A stretch of DNA of 64,000 nucleotides from Eunapius fragilis. Lineage: Eukaryota > Porifera > Demospongiae > Spongillida > Spongillidae. A program made the position numbers and the translations under genes. This document shows positions 54,927 to 64,000 of the stretch, one piece after another (the first letter of the stretch is position 1; every line of letters begins with the position of its first letter). The stretch lies in contig OY811973.1 of NCBI GenBank assembly GCA_963681505.1, positions 2,909,267 through 2,973,266 of the forward strand, in the 5' to 3' direction. Under the pieces are notes generated by a model that saw only the letters and a list, made by a program, of their open reading frames with translations, made no database searches and was not told the origin of the DNA.

Positions 54927-55034
54927 GGGGCCATCCATAAGGTACGTCACGCCACGCATTACCCCATACTGATGTATACATCGTCACCCCCCCCCCCCCC
55001 CCCCTTTAGCGTGACGTAATTTATGAACAGCCCC
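54927..55034. mobile_element. MITE with GTCACGC/GCGTGAC termini and C-run interior
   Basis: GGGGCCATCCATAAGGTACG, TCACGC is mirrored by GCGTGACGTAATTTATGAAC, AGCCCC. Same family as 43169-43357. Confidence 0.8.
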
Positions 55035-56039
55035 ATACAATACAGTATACCAAGAGAGATGGTCTGGAATAAAACATTACAGGCTACAGATAGTCAGTTA
55101 AGTCCTATGGATCTTCAGCAATTGATCCCTGTGACAGAAGTGCCCGTGAGATGGCTCAAAGTAAAGCTAAGCCGGCCATGCAATTGATGAATGGCATGAG
55201 AGGAGCGGCTAGGCGTGACCAAGGTATGCATGGCCTCTGTAACCCCTAACTCCCATGCAAAGTCTCTACTGCAATGGGGAACATGAACAGCCAGACTCTA
55301 AACATTAATTTTGGCATCATTGGAAGTGTGCTTGCACACCTCGGCTGCCAGAGCTGCAGATCCACCCGTCGCACTCACTTCTAGTAATGTACTAGCTTGA
55401 ATTTAGCGTAGATGTGACGGTCAGATCGATATCAAAGGCTGCTGGTTTACCCAAATCCCAATGAGGAATGAGAATGTCCTTCATGCCCTACACCACTTCC
55501 TGGTTCACCAGACTTAGAAGTAGACAATAATTTACAACGCTCTGCTCTCACATATTGCTAGGGCCAGCTCACAACATATTGCATGGCGAATACAAAACCT
55601 GCTTCTATGCAAGCACACAATAGCACTGCTCAGTATGACAACTGAGACAGCATCTCAACCAGTTGTTGGGCTTCTTTAAGAGTTGGTCTGCTGATTAAAA
55701 AAAAAATGCACCAGAGGTGGAGAAGCAAACATGGTATGTTGAATACTTTGACATCAACTTGAAATGTGTGGTTGGTTAATCCTGTTATTAAAGCGGAAAT
55801 ACAATTAAATATCAATAAATATACATATACATGTATGCGTTGCTTTGCAATTCTGCATGCATTTATAGAATAAAGAGTCATAGTGCCAACTGTGAAAATA
55901 TTATGATAGTATGTGTATTCCTATAGTATATGTATATTATGTATGTATATTATGATTATGATAGTATGTGATAGTATGTGATTGTGCCTGGCGCACGCGC
56001 CGGCTTATGCACTGGTTCCTAATTGGGTTTTTGGAAATA
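55035..56039. other. No gene recognised
   Basis: Scattered weak coding-like traces but no domain; a TATG-rich stretch lies at 55910-55990. Confidence 0.4.
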
Positions 56040-56310
56040 AAGGTCACATCACCGATCCAATTACTTTAAATGAAGCAGGTGGGTCAACAGCTCAGATAGC
56101 AGAAAATAGAAAACATGCCAGCAATGACTCAAGTGCTCTGAGCTTGGGTGGGTGAGTGTGCCTTTGGCAGTAGAGACCTATTGCTGCTGGGGTCCTGAAG
56201 CAAATGCAGTGCAACCTCTCTTGGCTTGCTTCATACCTTACTATCATTACCCACTGTTCTAAGTTACAGGCCACGACTGCTCTCTATATGGCAGGCAAAA
56301 TCTATCAGAG
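56040..56310 (+). pseudogene. LINE C-terminal fragment
   Basis: Reads LNEAGGSTAQIAENRKHASN and, across stops, WLASYLTIITHCSKLQATTA. This aligns with LEAGVSAGSAARATEDRKHK and the following part of the LINE in 34580-34850. Short and broken. Confidence 0.55.
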
Positions 56311-57012
56311 CTAATCCCAGATATAATGGTGTAACAATTTTTGTATGTTTCTTTTGTAACTAATTTTAAAAAATTAATTGTAAAAATATTATACATAATT
56401 ATAGTATAGTATACAAAGAAAAACATCAAGAATACACATCAAACACCTCTACAGTGAGGTTCGGTTCTATACTCTTCGGAGAATGGCTATGGCATTCGCT
56501 CTTATAAAGCAAATTAGAGAACAGGTCGAAAGATATCGTGGATTGCAAGCTTAGCTGCAAGAAAAAACGAAGCCTCTTTGCCCCAAGCCCCATAGAAATC
56601 AACTGCTTAAGGTGTTGAGACCCACCCTAGAGCTGAACACTTTTCATCATTGGCCTGGTGTTTCCAGCTCTCCCTCGCCTCAAGGACTGCACCAACCGTT
56701 GCTAGCTCCCACTTCAGCTAAAGTTGAAGGATTTATAGCGGTGAGACAACGGAGATGTCCAGGGCAACGGGCCTACCAAGGTTCCAATTCTGCAACAGAA
56801 TATCGGCAGGTCGTTACTGCGAATGGTCGGGAAAGAGTCTAGCGCCAGCTTCAACTTGGTTGGATAGAAGCATGCGCAGGGTGAAGGAAATGCACTAAAG
56901 TGTCCCTGAGTGCATTATGACGTAATATAACATCACCCCCACATTTCCAAGTTAAAGCGTGGTGTCCACGAGGGTACAGACTGTGGGCAGGGCAGAAGAC
57001 ACACTGAGAGCC
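56311..57012. other. No gene recognised
   Basis: The + strand near 56470-56840 is open (MLRPTLELNTFHHWPGVSSS) but carries no recognised motif; it may be further LINE or repeat debris. Confidence 0.3.
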
Positions 57013-57201
57013 CTAAGAAGTATCTAGGCCCAGCCACCACTTGACAGTTACCCTGAATTCAATTGGGTCAAGATGTAGACTTTGGGATAAAGGAATAACC
57101 GATAACCAGGATGTGGCATGAGGGGCTGAAACTGATAGCAGCCTAGCCTTGTTAGCAGGAGAGGATTGATCAAATAGGTTTTGAAAACAATGGTCATTCA
57201 C
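57013..57201 (-). pseudogene. LINE fragment, opposite orientation
   Basis: Reads LFDQSSPANKARLLSVSAPH, ATSWLSVIP, VTVKWWLGLDTS, matching the segment before the zinc finger in the LINE at 34135-34290. Only about 60 codons remain. Confidence 0.65.
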
Positions 57202-58317
57202 TTTAAAAAAACAATAAATAATTAAAAGTAAAACTCACAGCTGACCCTTTTTATGGCAAACCAAACATTCCAAGATCAATAGTAAATAGTGCATTTTGTG
57301 TTCTGCTGCATATTATATTAATTGCCGAATTTAGAAAAATAAAAATAATGAAAGACTTTTCTTATTCTGAATACCATTTGTAAACTTAATTGGACAAGCT
57401 TTCACAATATTCTGCCAGCTCTTATGTTTACAAGAAATAAGCAGTAATACTACTCAAATACTCAATGCACCGCTTCAAAAGAACTGTATGTTAATATTCA
57501 TTATGACTTTTAATGCTTCCAACACAGCAAGAAATCAATGATTATATGTTCATACATAACCATAGATGTTTAATTAGTGCTCAACATGCACCATACCTCC
57601 CCAACTCCAGTGGAATATTCAATTCACCACATGCTCATGACCACTTCCACATATAGTACTAGAATTGGGTGGAGATGTAATGGCAGCTGAAATGCCATTG
57701 TAACAATCAGTGACTAGGATGTCTGCTGGGTCCTTTGGCTCTTGTATGTACCTAATATCAATACTTTAATGACACTTTACAATTTACTCAAACCATAAGC
57801 CATTGATGTTTCTATTTAACATCTATCTATACAGTTCAAGTTTATCCCATGAATGCTTACTATCATTGCAGTATTCTGCACAATATAATGCTAACCAGGA
57901 AAGAACAATGCAATGTGCATGCTTTTATTCGGTTACTCATAAATGCATGTGTACCTGGAAGTGCTACACGTTTTGAATTGTTAATCCAACTGTCCACATT
58001 TCAGATATCCACGATCCTAAGTTGACATATATGGTGTGTGATAGTGGTATGTGAAGTGAAAGAACAGTGAAAGCCTGCAATTTCATGCCAGTGGCACCAC
58101 TGCATCCTTGAGAATGGCTTAGTTGTAATGGCCATTCATTTGGGAAACATTTTTTTTGGTATGTGTAGATGCTTTTGAAGTTGACTTCTGGGTCAAGCAG
58201 GTTAATCAATAATGACTGGTGCGTATGTAGATTTTACTTCAAGGTTAACACTCATGCATGGTTTCATAGGAAATCCACACTAAAATTCATGGCAGGTACT
58301 ACCTGGTTCTTACCATG
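57202..58317. other. AT-rich DNA, no gene
   Basis: No exon or repeat structure stands out. Confidence 0.4.
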
Positions 58318-59586
58318 AAACGTTGCGGGGTGTGGTGAACTGTGATGGGTAGGTTAGGTCTCGTGTGAGATTTGGTATAGGAATACATTAACTAGTACAG
58401 GGGAAAATTTATTACCATGCACATTCATCCATGTATTTCTGAGCATCATCAGCACCATCACAATGAACGGAAAGTAGTGTATCATTGTGACAATCAGCAC
58501 CAAGGTAGCCATGGCTCTTCTCAGATACTATGAAGTTCCTTTCCCTTCTAGCCATCACATTCAGAGGTGTCTACATGTAAAAACAATCTGTGATCTCATC
58601 AAGAAAAATGTGATGCTCCGTAGCATTGAGAACAAGTCTACGTCAGGAAAATCACTTGTGGCTGCTAAAACCACAACCAGATGGAATTTTCAAGATTGCA
58701 GCTGTTCATGGCATGGTGCTGCAGTGTGATAAAGACAATAAAAAACTTCCATCAAACGCTGGCTTCTGATGCAGACATTATCGCACTCCCTCATACCTCC
58801 TACATGTAGCTGCTGACTTCCCTCCCTAATGAATACCCCCACCCCCTTCACAAAATTCACCCCTGCCAGCTGGGAGTTAGGCATGGTGTACATTTACACC
58901 CTCACAGCCCCCCAGGCAGTCTCCCTGACCAGAGCAACACAAACCCAACCAGCTCATGGATGTAACACATACCTCTACAGAGGCTTTAACTTTCAAGGAC
59001 CAAGAGCACTTATTTTTTTTGGGTAAAATAAAGAATTCCCCATCCAATGTCCATTGTTGGGCTTCCTCACTGCTATCTGCTGTCTGATTTTTTCCGGAAA
59101 TGATCCAGCACACGGCCATCTGTGCTGTTCAACATTAACATTGGGACCGCAGGCTGATATACGGAGGAAAAAGAACCACATGACATTGATTGGCAACCAT
59201 TTAGATGTTAATGAAGTGTCCTATTTAGCATGACACATGTAATTATTAACACCACACTGTGTACACTGTTAACTTAATACCAAACTGTTTAGTTGAATAG
59301 CTTACACTTGGTTGAAGGCAGCCAAATCTATTTCTGTCTACCCTGCCATTTTTGGCACACAAATGGCCTGTGAATCTTGATTTCTTCCACACATTTTAAA
59401 GCATTGTGCTTTGAAGACATTATTGTGCCATTTTCTTACAACCACTTTTAATTTGGCTCTCACAATTAACCACTCCTTTCATGTAACCATAACTGATTGT
59501 CATCAGGAACAGAATTAGGAGGCTTGAGATTCAACAAAAAAGGGTTAACACAGTTCCATTGTGTGGAATCCGGATAAGTGTGATAT
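58318..59586 (-). pseudogene. Degenerate beta-trefoil gene copy C with an internal inversion
   Basis: 58320-58590 matches the 3' half of exon 37321-36989 and its downstream intron. 58590-58740 matches the 5' half of that exon but in the opposite orientation. 58755-59586 matches 38200-39290 (exons 38758-38417 and 39300-38911) with internal deletions; for example the coding for HSIWYM through the ILSRKN stretch is largely missing. Frames are broken, so this is a dead copy. Confidence 0.78.
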
Positions 59587-60481
59587 TCAAATAAACATAT
59601 TTAAGAATCCTCTGCGGTTATCCTGTTATCCTTCCTAAGCTTTGTAAAGCATATTTAGTAGCATACGGCGGTCTGCTCTCATTGAACGCGACCCTACGCC
59701 CCAAAATATTGAAGTGGCTGTGTAGCCCCATAGCAACGAACCTAGCAACCGATGTCCTTTAGAACAAGCTGTGCACGAGGTACATGAAACGTAATCAACA
59801 CCTAAAAGCCATACTAGCAGTGATAAACACCCCTGACCTTTATTGTAGTGGCCAGGCGTTGCGAACTGTCGGCTCTGGTTAATTCTTCGAAACCACAGCT
59901 ATTGACTTACGCGCGGTGAACACCGACCACGTGTGTTCAAAAAACGATAACGACCCTTGGTAACTGAGATGGGACGTGCCAAAACTATCACGGTAAAGTT
60001 CGTTGAATGTGCTTTCATTTTCTGTTAACCTTAATGGTGACGAATTTTTTGAAGTAGTTTTCAAGCCTTTGGAAACTCACCATTTTTGTGGGGGGGGGGG
60101 GGGGGGGGGGGGGGTATATTTGCGAATGTAGTTTGATTTGACTTCATGTTGATATGTATACAGATTGAGTTTGAACTGAATTACATGGCTACTCCCTTAG
60201 CCGGAGGGGGGGGGGGGGGGGGGGGGGGGGGATGGCAGCTACCAATTGTGGCTCAATACTTAGTAAGTGTTTTTTTCACTATGCAGGTTCTGCATGGGGT
60301 CTTTAATGGAAGAAACCAGATATCATGGTATAAACCCTTCATGCCAGGTAAGCCTGCCAGTTCTGCAACCATGTTTTAACAACCTTTGTATTCACTGTCT
60401 TACCATTTCACTGTCTTATCATTTTTAAATTACTGTCTTACCTTTCGTTCCCACCCAAGGGCTGCACAACTTTATCAGATG
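59587..60481. other. Intergenic with two long G runs
   Basis: G runs at about 60090-60113 and 60206-60230. No coding region recognised; the ORF crossing the second run is an artefact. Confidence 0.45.
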
Positions 60482-61520
60482 TCAAACGTATACCAAAGGA
60501 GCTCCTTTGATTTCCTCTCCACCAGATGGAATTGTAAATGAAAACGGGGCTATCTGTCCCTTGAGGTTGTCATGCATCAACAATGTGGCTAGAAATGAGG
60601 CGCATTCTTTCCTCACTGACCAGCCAGACAGATGCCTGACGATTTGAGCCACCTGAAATAGCTGTAAGTTAGACATGGTAACTTTGGTGTATGATGTGAC
60701 ACACCTCAGTTTATTCCAAGGTATGGCAAGATCATAATTGATGATGAGATTCCTGCCTTATCCAACAAAGATCGCCTCTCTTCATCGTTAAGGATGCAGA
60801 GGACCTCTCATTTGGATAAGCACAGATGCTTCTCTGCCACTGACAATGCCTCAGATTTTCTGCATTTGAGAACATCACATTTTTACAGACTGCAGCAGGC
60901 AGCTGTGGTGTCATGGTGAGTTCTGATATAATGCATGTATATCATTGGCTAAAATGAGTGTAGATACATTTGTAACCTCAATACAGGTCTATGACATTCA
61001 CTTAACTGTTCCTTCTGTAGGAAGTTGTATGATGCCTTTTTCAGGACTGGTAGAGATGGCCCTCTTCAGCAAACTTGCTAGCTGCTTGCTTTTCCTCCTC
61101 AGGTGTTAGTGATGGTACACAGTCATGCCCTTAATAGTCACCAGCCTTAATATCCCTGCATGGTGCAGTCTGTAAATTTACCATAACATCAGATAGCAGG
61201 AGTATCACACCTGGTGCTCGTCTGACATGGGAGGAAACCAGCTAGGGACCAGCAGGGACAGTGCACAGCATCAGATGCTGCTATCCTCTCCTGGAGGCAC
61301 TTGGTGCATACCAGTGCTCCAGTTCCAGTGGCTGTGAGAGGATGTTGGAGCACAGTGCACACATCATCTCCTTTAACAGCAACTGGTTGTTCATGCTTGC
61401 CAAAGTTGGACTTGGCTCACATAAGAGAACAGGAGGAGGGGCAATCTTCTCAAGATGAGCTATTAGTGAATTAGTTGTGATGCCTCCCTGACAATCTCTA
61501 CGAACCGTTGGCCTCCTCAT
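60482..61520 (-). pseudogene. RING-finger gene relic of a repetitive, transposon-like family
   Basis: On the - strand, 61520-61281 reads NNQLLLKEMMCALCSNILSQ, PLEL and, after one frame change, CLQERIAASDAVHCPCW, which together have RING-type spacing. Then a CR-H-C-type segment and SLTPEEEKQAASK, LLKRAISTSPEKGIIQLPTE (two frames, about 61100-61010) follow. 60660-60482 reads WSVRKECASFLATLL ... FTIPSGGEEIKGAPLVYV. This order is familiar from repetitive genes in cnidarians and fish (recalled). RING followed by a second zinc-binding segment recalls RAG1-type layouts, but no catalytic core was found. Broken by stops and frameshifts. Confidence 0.5.
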
Positions 61521-61913
61521 GTGTCCACTTGAGCATGCATGGAAGTGCTCGCATGCATGTACCTGAACACCATGATGTCATATATGTAGGGACAAACCAC
61601 AACGCATGTCGATTATTCATGCAATTCGCTCAGCTTCACCACGTCAGGTTTGCAAATACTAATACTTATAGCCACATGCATGCCTCCTGATCATCGCTGT
61701 TGTATGCTTACCTTCCAGCTCAGCCACCGAAGGCCACGTCGTCTAATTTAGTAACGCCCCCCTCCTAAATACGTGCCGCGTTGCCTTAAGAAACGGTATG
61801 CGCATGCTATCTATGTGGGATGTCAATTGTGCGCATCTATTGGACATGCCAGGAAAGGGAGTGCAGTGTTTGGACTCGTAATTTTTCAGTGATTTGCTTA
61901 CTGTGTAAAAAGG

Positions 61914-62037
61914 ATTGTTATACACGTCGGTATAACATTGTTATACACGCTGTTATGCATTATCTGTTATACACATTGTGTATAACTGTGTATAACTGAG
62001 TATATGGCCGTGGTCTCACCCGTCAGTTATACACACA
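61914..62037. repeat. Cluster of GTTATACAC/GTGTATAAC words
   Basis: At least six copies in both orientations, some back to back (TTATACACATTGTGTATAAC). Could form small hairpins. Confidence 0.7.
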
Positions 62038-62059
62038 TTGCGTTTAATGGACTCTTCGA

Positions 62060-62345
62060 GCTCATGCACGCGACCCCGACCCCATTAACCCGCGCGTACT
62101 GTGACCTTTCCCTAGCAAGGGTTTGGCAGGGTGCTGCAGCTGGGCCCCACCCCCTGGCTCGCGCGCCGATCGACCCCGATAGGTCTTCCCCCTTTTCCGC
62201 GCTACACCCGGTGCGGGAAATGCTTGGGGGAGCCAGGAGGAACCTACTGGAATGCCCAGCACATGATCACGGCCGAAAGGCCGGAGAGTTCTATGCCGAT
62301 AACAAACCATCTTGCTAGGTTTACAAGAAACATCACAATAAAGGA
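62060..62345. other. GC-rich island, unassigned
   Basis: Markedly GC-rich against its surroundings and open on both strands for up to about 100 codons, with a CGGCCGAAAGGCCG hairpin at 62269-62283. It is not recognisable as rRNA or tRNA. Could be a CpG-rich promoter or a piece of a foreign or repetitive element. Confidence 0.35.
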
Positions 62346-62691
62346 AAGTAAAATAAAATAAAATTACTGAAGCTGTAAGGACCCCACGGGGCCACGGCGT
62401 GCTTGTGTAACTCGGTTCACGACTGCCAATGGTTGCGCATGCGCAGACATACTAACCACGTCGGTCCATTAACCGCAGTTAACCTACGGCTAACTTTCAT
62501 ATAACAATATGGTCTCATAATTAATTGATTTTTAAAACCCATGCGCACGTCAAATGATTGAAATAGCAACGTACGTACGTTATACCAGAGATAATATATA
62601 CTGGTTATACTTCTCTTTTACCTAGTAGCTATAGGCGCTCAATCGTACATTACTTCATGATTTCTTCAGGGCAACAAGTCAATAATTATGG

Positions 62692-63042
62692 ACGATGTCA
62701 ATTTTGTATCTTGCTATCCAGTTGCTGAGCGTAAGTGCATCTAATTGCGGAAGCCCGTAGAGTATAGTGTACACGTACGCTTGCTCTGTCGATTTCTTCA
62801 CGGCAACAAGTCAATAATTATCACTTGGCTTCAAACAACCTGTGCGATGTTCTAAATGCTGCACACCGTACACAAAAAGGCTAAGAAGACACATACCAGC
62901 AGAACAAAATAATAGGTCACAGGTGTATTGAAAAGATGCGCAGACCAAAACTCTGTAAACCGTACGTGTACACTAAACTCTACGGGCTTCCGCAATTACG
63001 CTCAGCAACTGGGTAGCATGCAAGATACAAAATTGACATCGT
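62692..63042. repeat. Foldback with arms of about 90 bp
   Basis: The left arm ACGATGTCAATTTTGTATCT ... GTACACGTACG pairs with the right arm CGTACGTGTACACT ... AGATACAAAATTGACATCGT, with a roughly 170-bp middle. AACAAGTCAATAATTAT occurs twice (62674 and 62803). Confidence 0.85.
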
Positions 63043-63191
63043 ACATGATGTCCAACATGTGTCCTTAGAGTGCATGGTTCTTTTGACATCTTGTAAGTTA
63101 AACGGTGCTGCTTTGTTTATGATGTGCAACATTTAGAAAGTTAGTGTTATCTCTCTTTCAGGATGCCTACTAGTACTATAGTGTCCTCCAA

Positions 63192-63471
63192 CAGGGGCGG
63201 ATACAGGAATTCTAAAAGGGGGGGGGGGGGGGGTCCGACATGAATAACTAATAAGGGGGAGGGTGCGGGAGGGCGCGGAAGCTTTTGGGGGTCCGTGACA
63301 CAGACTGTCTGATGCCTGAAGCTGTTTGTGGCCATGTGCACCTGATATTACGATTAAGGCACGCAAGGAGGGTTAACTGTACACGTCACGTGGTATAGGC
63401 GGAGGGGGGGGGGGGGGGGGCCGGACCCCCCGGACCCCCCGGACCCCCCCCCCCCCCTGCGTCCGCCCTTG
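63192..63471. mobile_element. MITE with CAGGGGCGGATACAGG end and 5-bp duplication TCCAA
   Basis: Ends CAGGGGCGGATACAGG and, inverted, CTGCGTCCGCCCTTG. TCCAA flanks both sides (63187-63191, 63472-63476). The interior includes G/C runs and CCCCCCGGA repeats. Same type as 28429-28750. Confidence 0.85.
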
Positions 63472-63476
63472 TCCAA

Positions 63477-64000
63477 GTGGGTAAAGTTTGCTTTGTGTAT
63501 GGTTTGCAACATTTAGAATATCACACAGGTGAAGCCAAGTGTTGCTTTCTTACAGGATGTCCAGTATAACATACTGTATTGATTACTCACGTTCCGAATT
63601 TTTTTCGGCGCCCAGACCGTTATAAGTATAACCATTCACAGCATATATATACTTGCACTCCACAACAGCCCACCAAATTTTTCTATGAGAAGAAATATTA
63701 GAGTGTTGACCATATCTGGTGTGATTATAGAATACATGCAGAGGAGTTGCATAGGAGTTGCATTGACGTCATGCGCGTCTTGCGCGTCTTGTATTGCTGT
63801 TTTAGTAATACTAGTCATGTATTGTTAATGTATAGTTACTATAAATAACGGTATTGCTATATAAGAGCAAATACGTAATAAAGTTGCTCTAAATATATAC
63901 TACATGAGATAGACCCCGTCTTCTTCCTTCTATCTCGTCAGCTTATTGTGTTCTCGTGCTCAGCATTATGGCAAACGATGTAAGACACGCATGACGTCAC
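63477..64000. other. Possible LTR or promoter-like sequence at window end
   Basis: CTATATAAGAG (63858), AATAAAG (63877) and a pyrimidine-rich TCTTCTTCCTTCTATCTCG lie in an order seen in LTRs (TATA, poly(A) signal, U5), but no second LTR or primer site is visible. Confidence 0.2.

Noticed and set aside
61914..62037. TTATACACA words resembling bacterial DnaA boxes (a replication origin)
   Set aside because: The DNA is eukaryotic and there are no companion origin features; similarity is by chance.
62060..62345. rRNA or tRNA gene
   Set aside because: No conserved rRNA core or tRNA cloverleaf could be drawn.
62004..62361. Overlapping ORFs of 76-104 codons
   Set aside because: All frames are open because the stretch is GC-rich; no motif was recognised in any frame.
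63477..64000. Complete LTR retrotransposon at the window end
   Set aside because: Only TATA and poly(A)-like words are seen; no repeat partner, primer site or coding sequence.

Overview
The window is eukaryotic nuclear DNA from an animal, most likely a demosponge. Genes are split by small introns with GT...AG signals, interstitial repeats are of the TTAGGG/CCCTAA telomere type, and several genes have the look of sponge receptors: a secreted N-terminal module followed by EGF exons, and an Ig/FN3 receptor whose exons nearly all have phase 1-1. No rRNA, tRNA, CRISPR array or bacterial operon was seen. The species call is an inference from gene style, not from a marker gene.

Layout. 0-2.4 kb: last three exons of the U5 snRNP WD40 protein (SNRNP40) on +, with introns full of tandem repeats, including a telomere-like array that multiplies the splice acceptor. 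3.8-5.8 kb: a complete three-exon TGF-beta family ligand on -. 5.8-10 kb: gene-poor, with small inverted-repeat elements. 10.0-11.5 kb: three exons of a beta-trefoil (ricin-B-like) gene on -, in a duplicated block (copy A). 12.8-15.3 kb: a hairpin-ended mobile element. 15.3-26.7 kb: EGF-type receptor on +, whose probable transmembrane/tail exon lies beyond a hAT relic and a 5.6 kb, 34-bp satellite (20.1-25.8 kb). 27-32.7 kb: transposase relics. 32.7-35.3 kb: second hairpin-ended element, carrying a 5'-truncated LINE and nested in a small MITE. 35.8-39.3 kb: fuller, five-exon beta-trefoil gene (copy B). 42.8-49.3 kb: Ig/FN3 single-pass receptor on -, with a degraded Ty3/gypsy element in an intron that itself contains a hAT-like element. 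50-57 kb: fragments of a YqaJ-type nuclease gene, BEL/Pao gag and LINE pieces. 58.3-59.6 kb: degenerate, partly inverted third beta-trefoil copy (C). 60.5-61.5 kb: relic of a RING-finger repetitive gene. 61.9-64 kb: inverted repeats and a MITE.

Host genes are therefore SNRNP40, the TGF-beta ligand, the beta-trefoil family and two surface receptors; nearly everything else is mobile-element or tandem-repeat DNA. The genes do not form a pathway. The main story is how repeats shape them: duplicated acceptors, giant introns, segmental duplication and nested insertions. All exon joins were worked out by eye from reading frame, phase and splice signals, and no database search was run.
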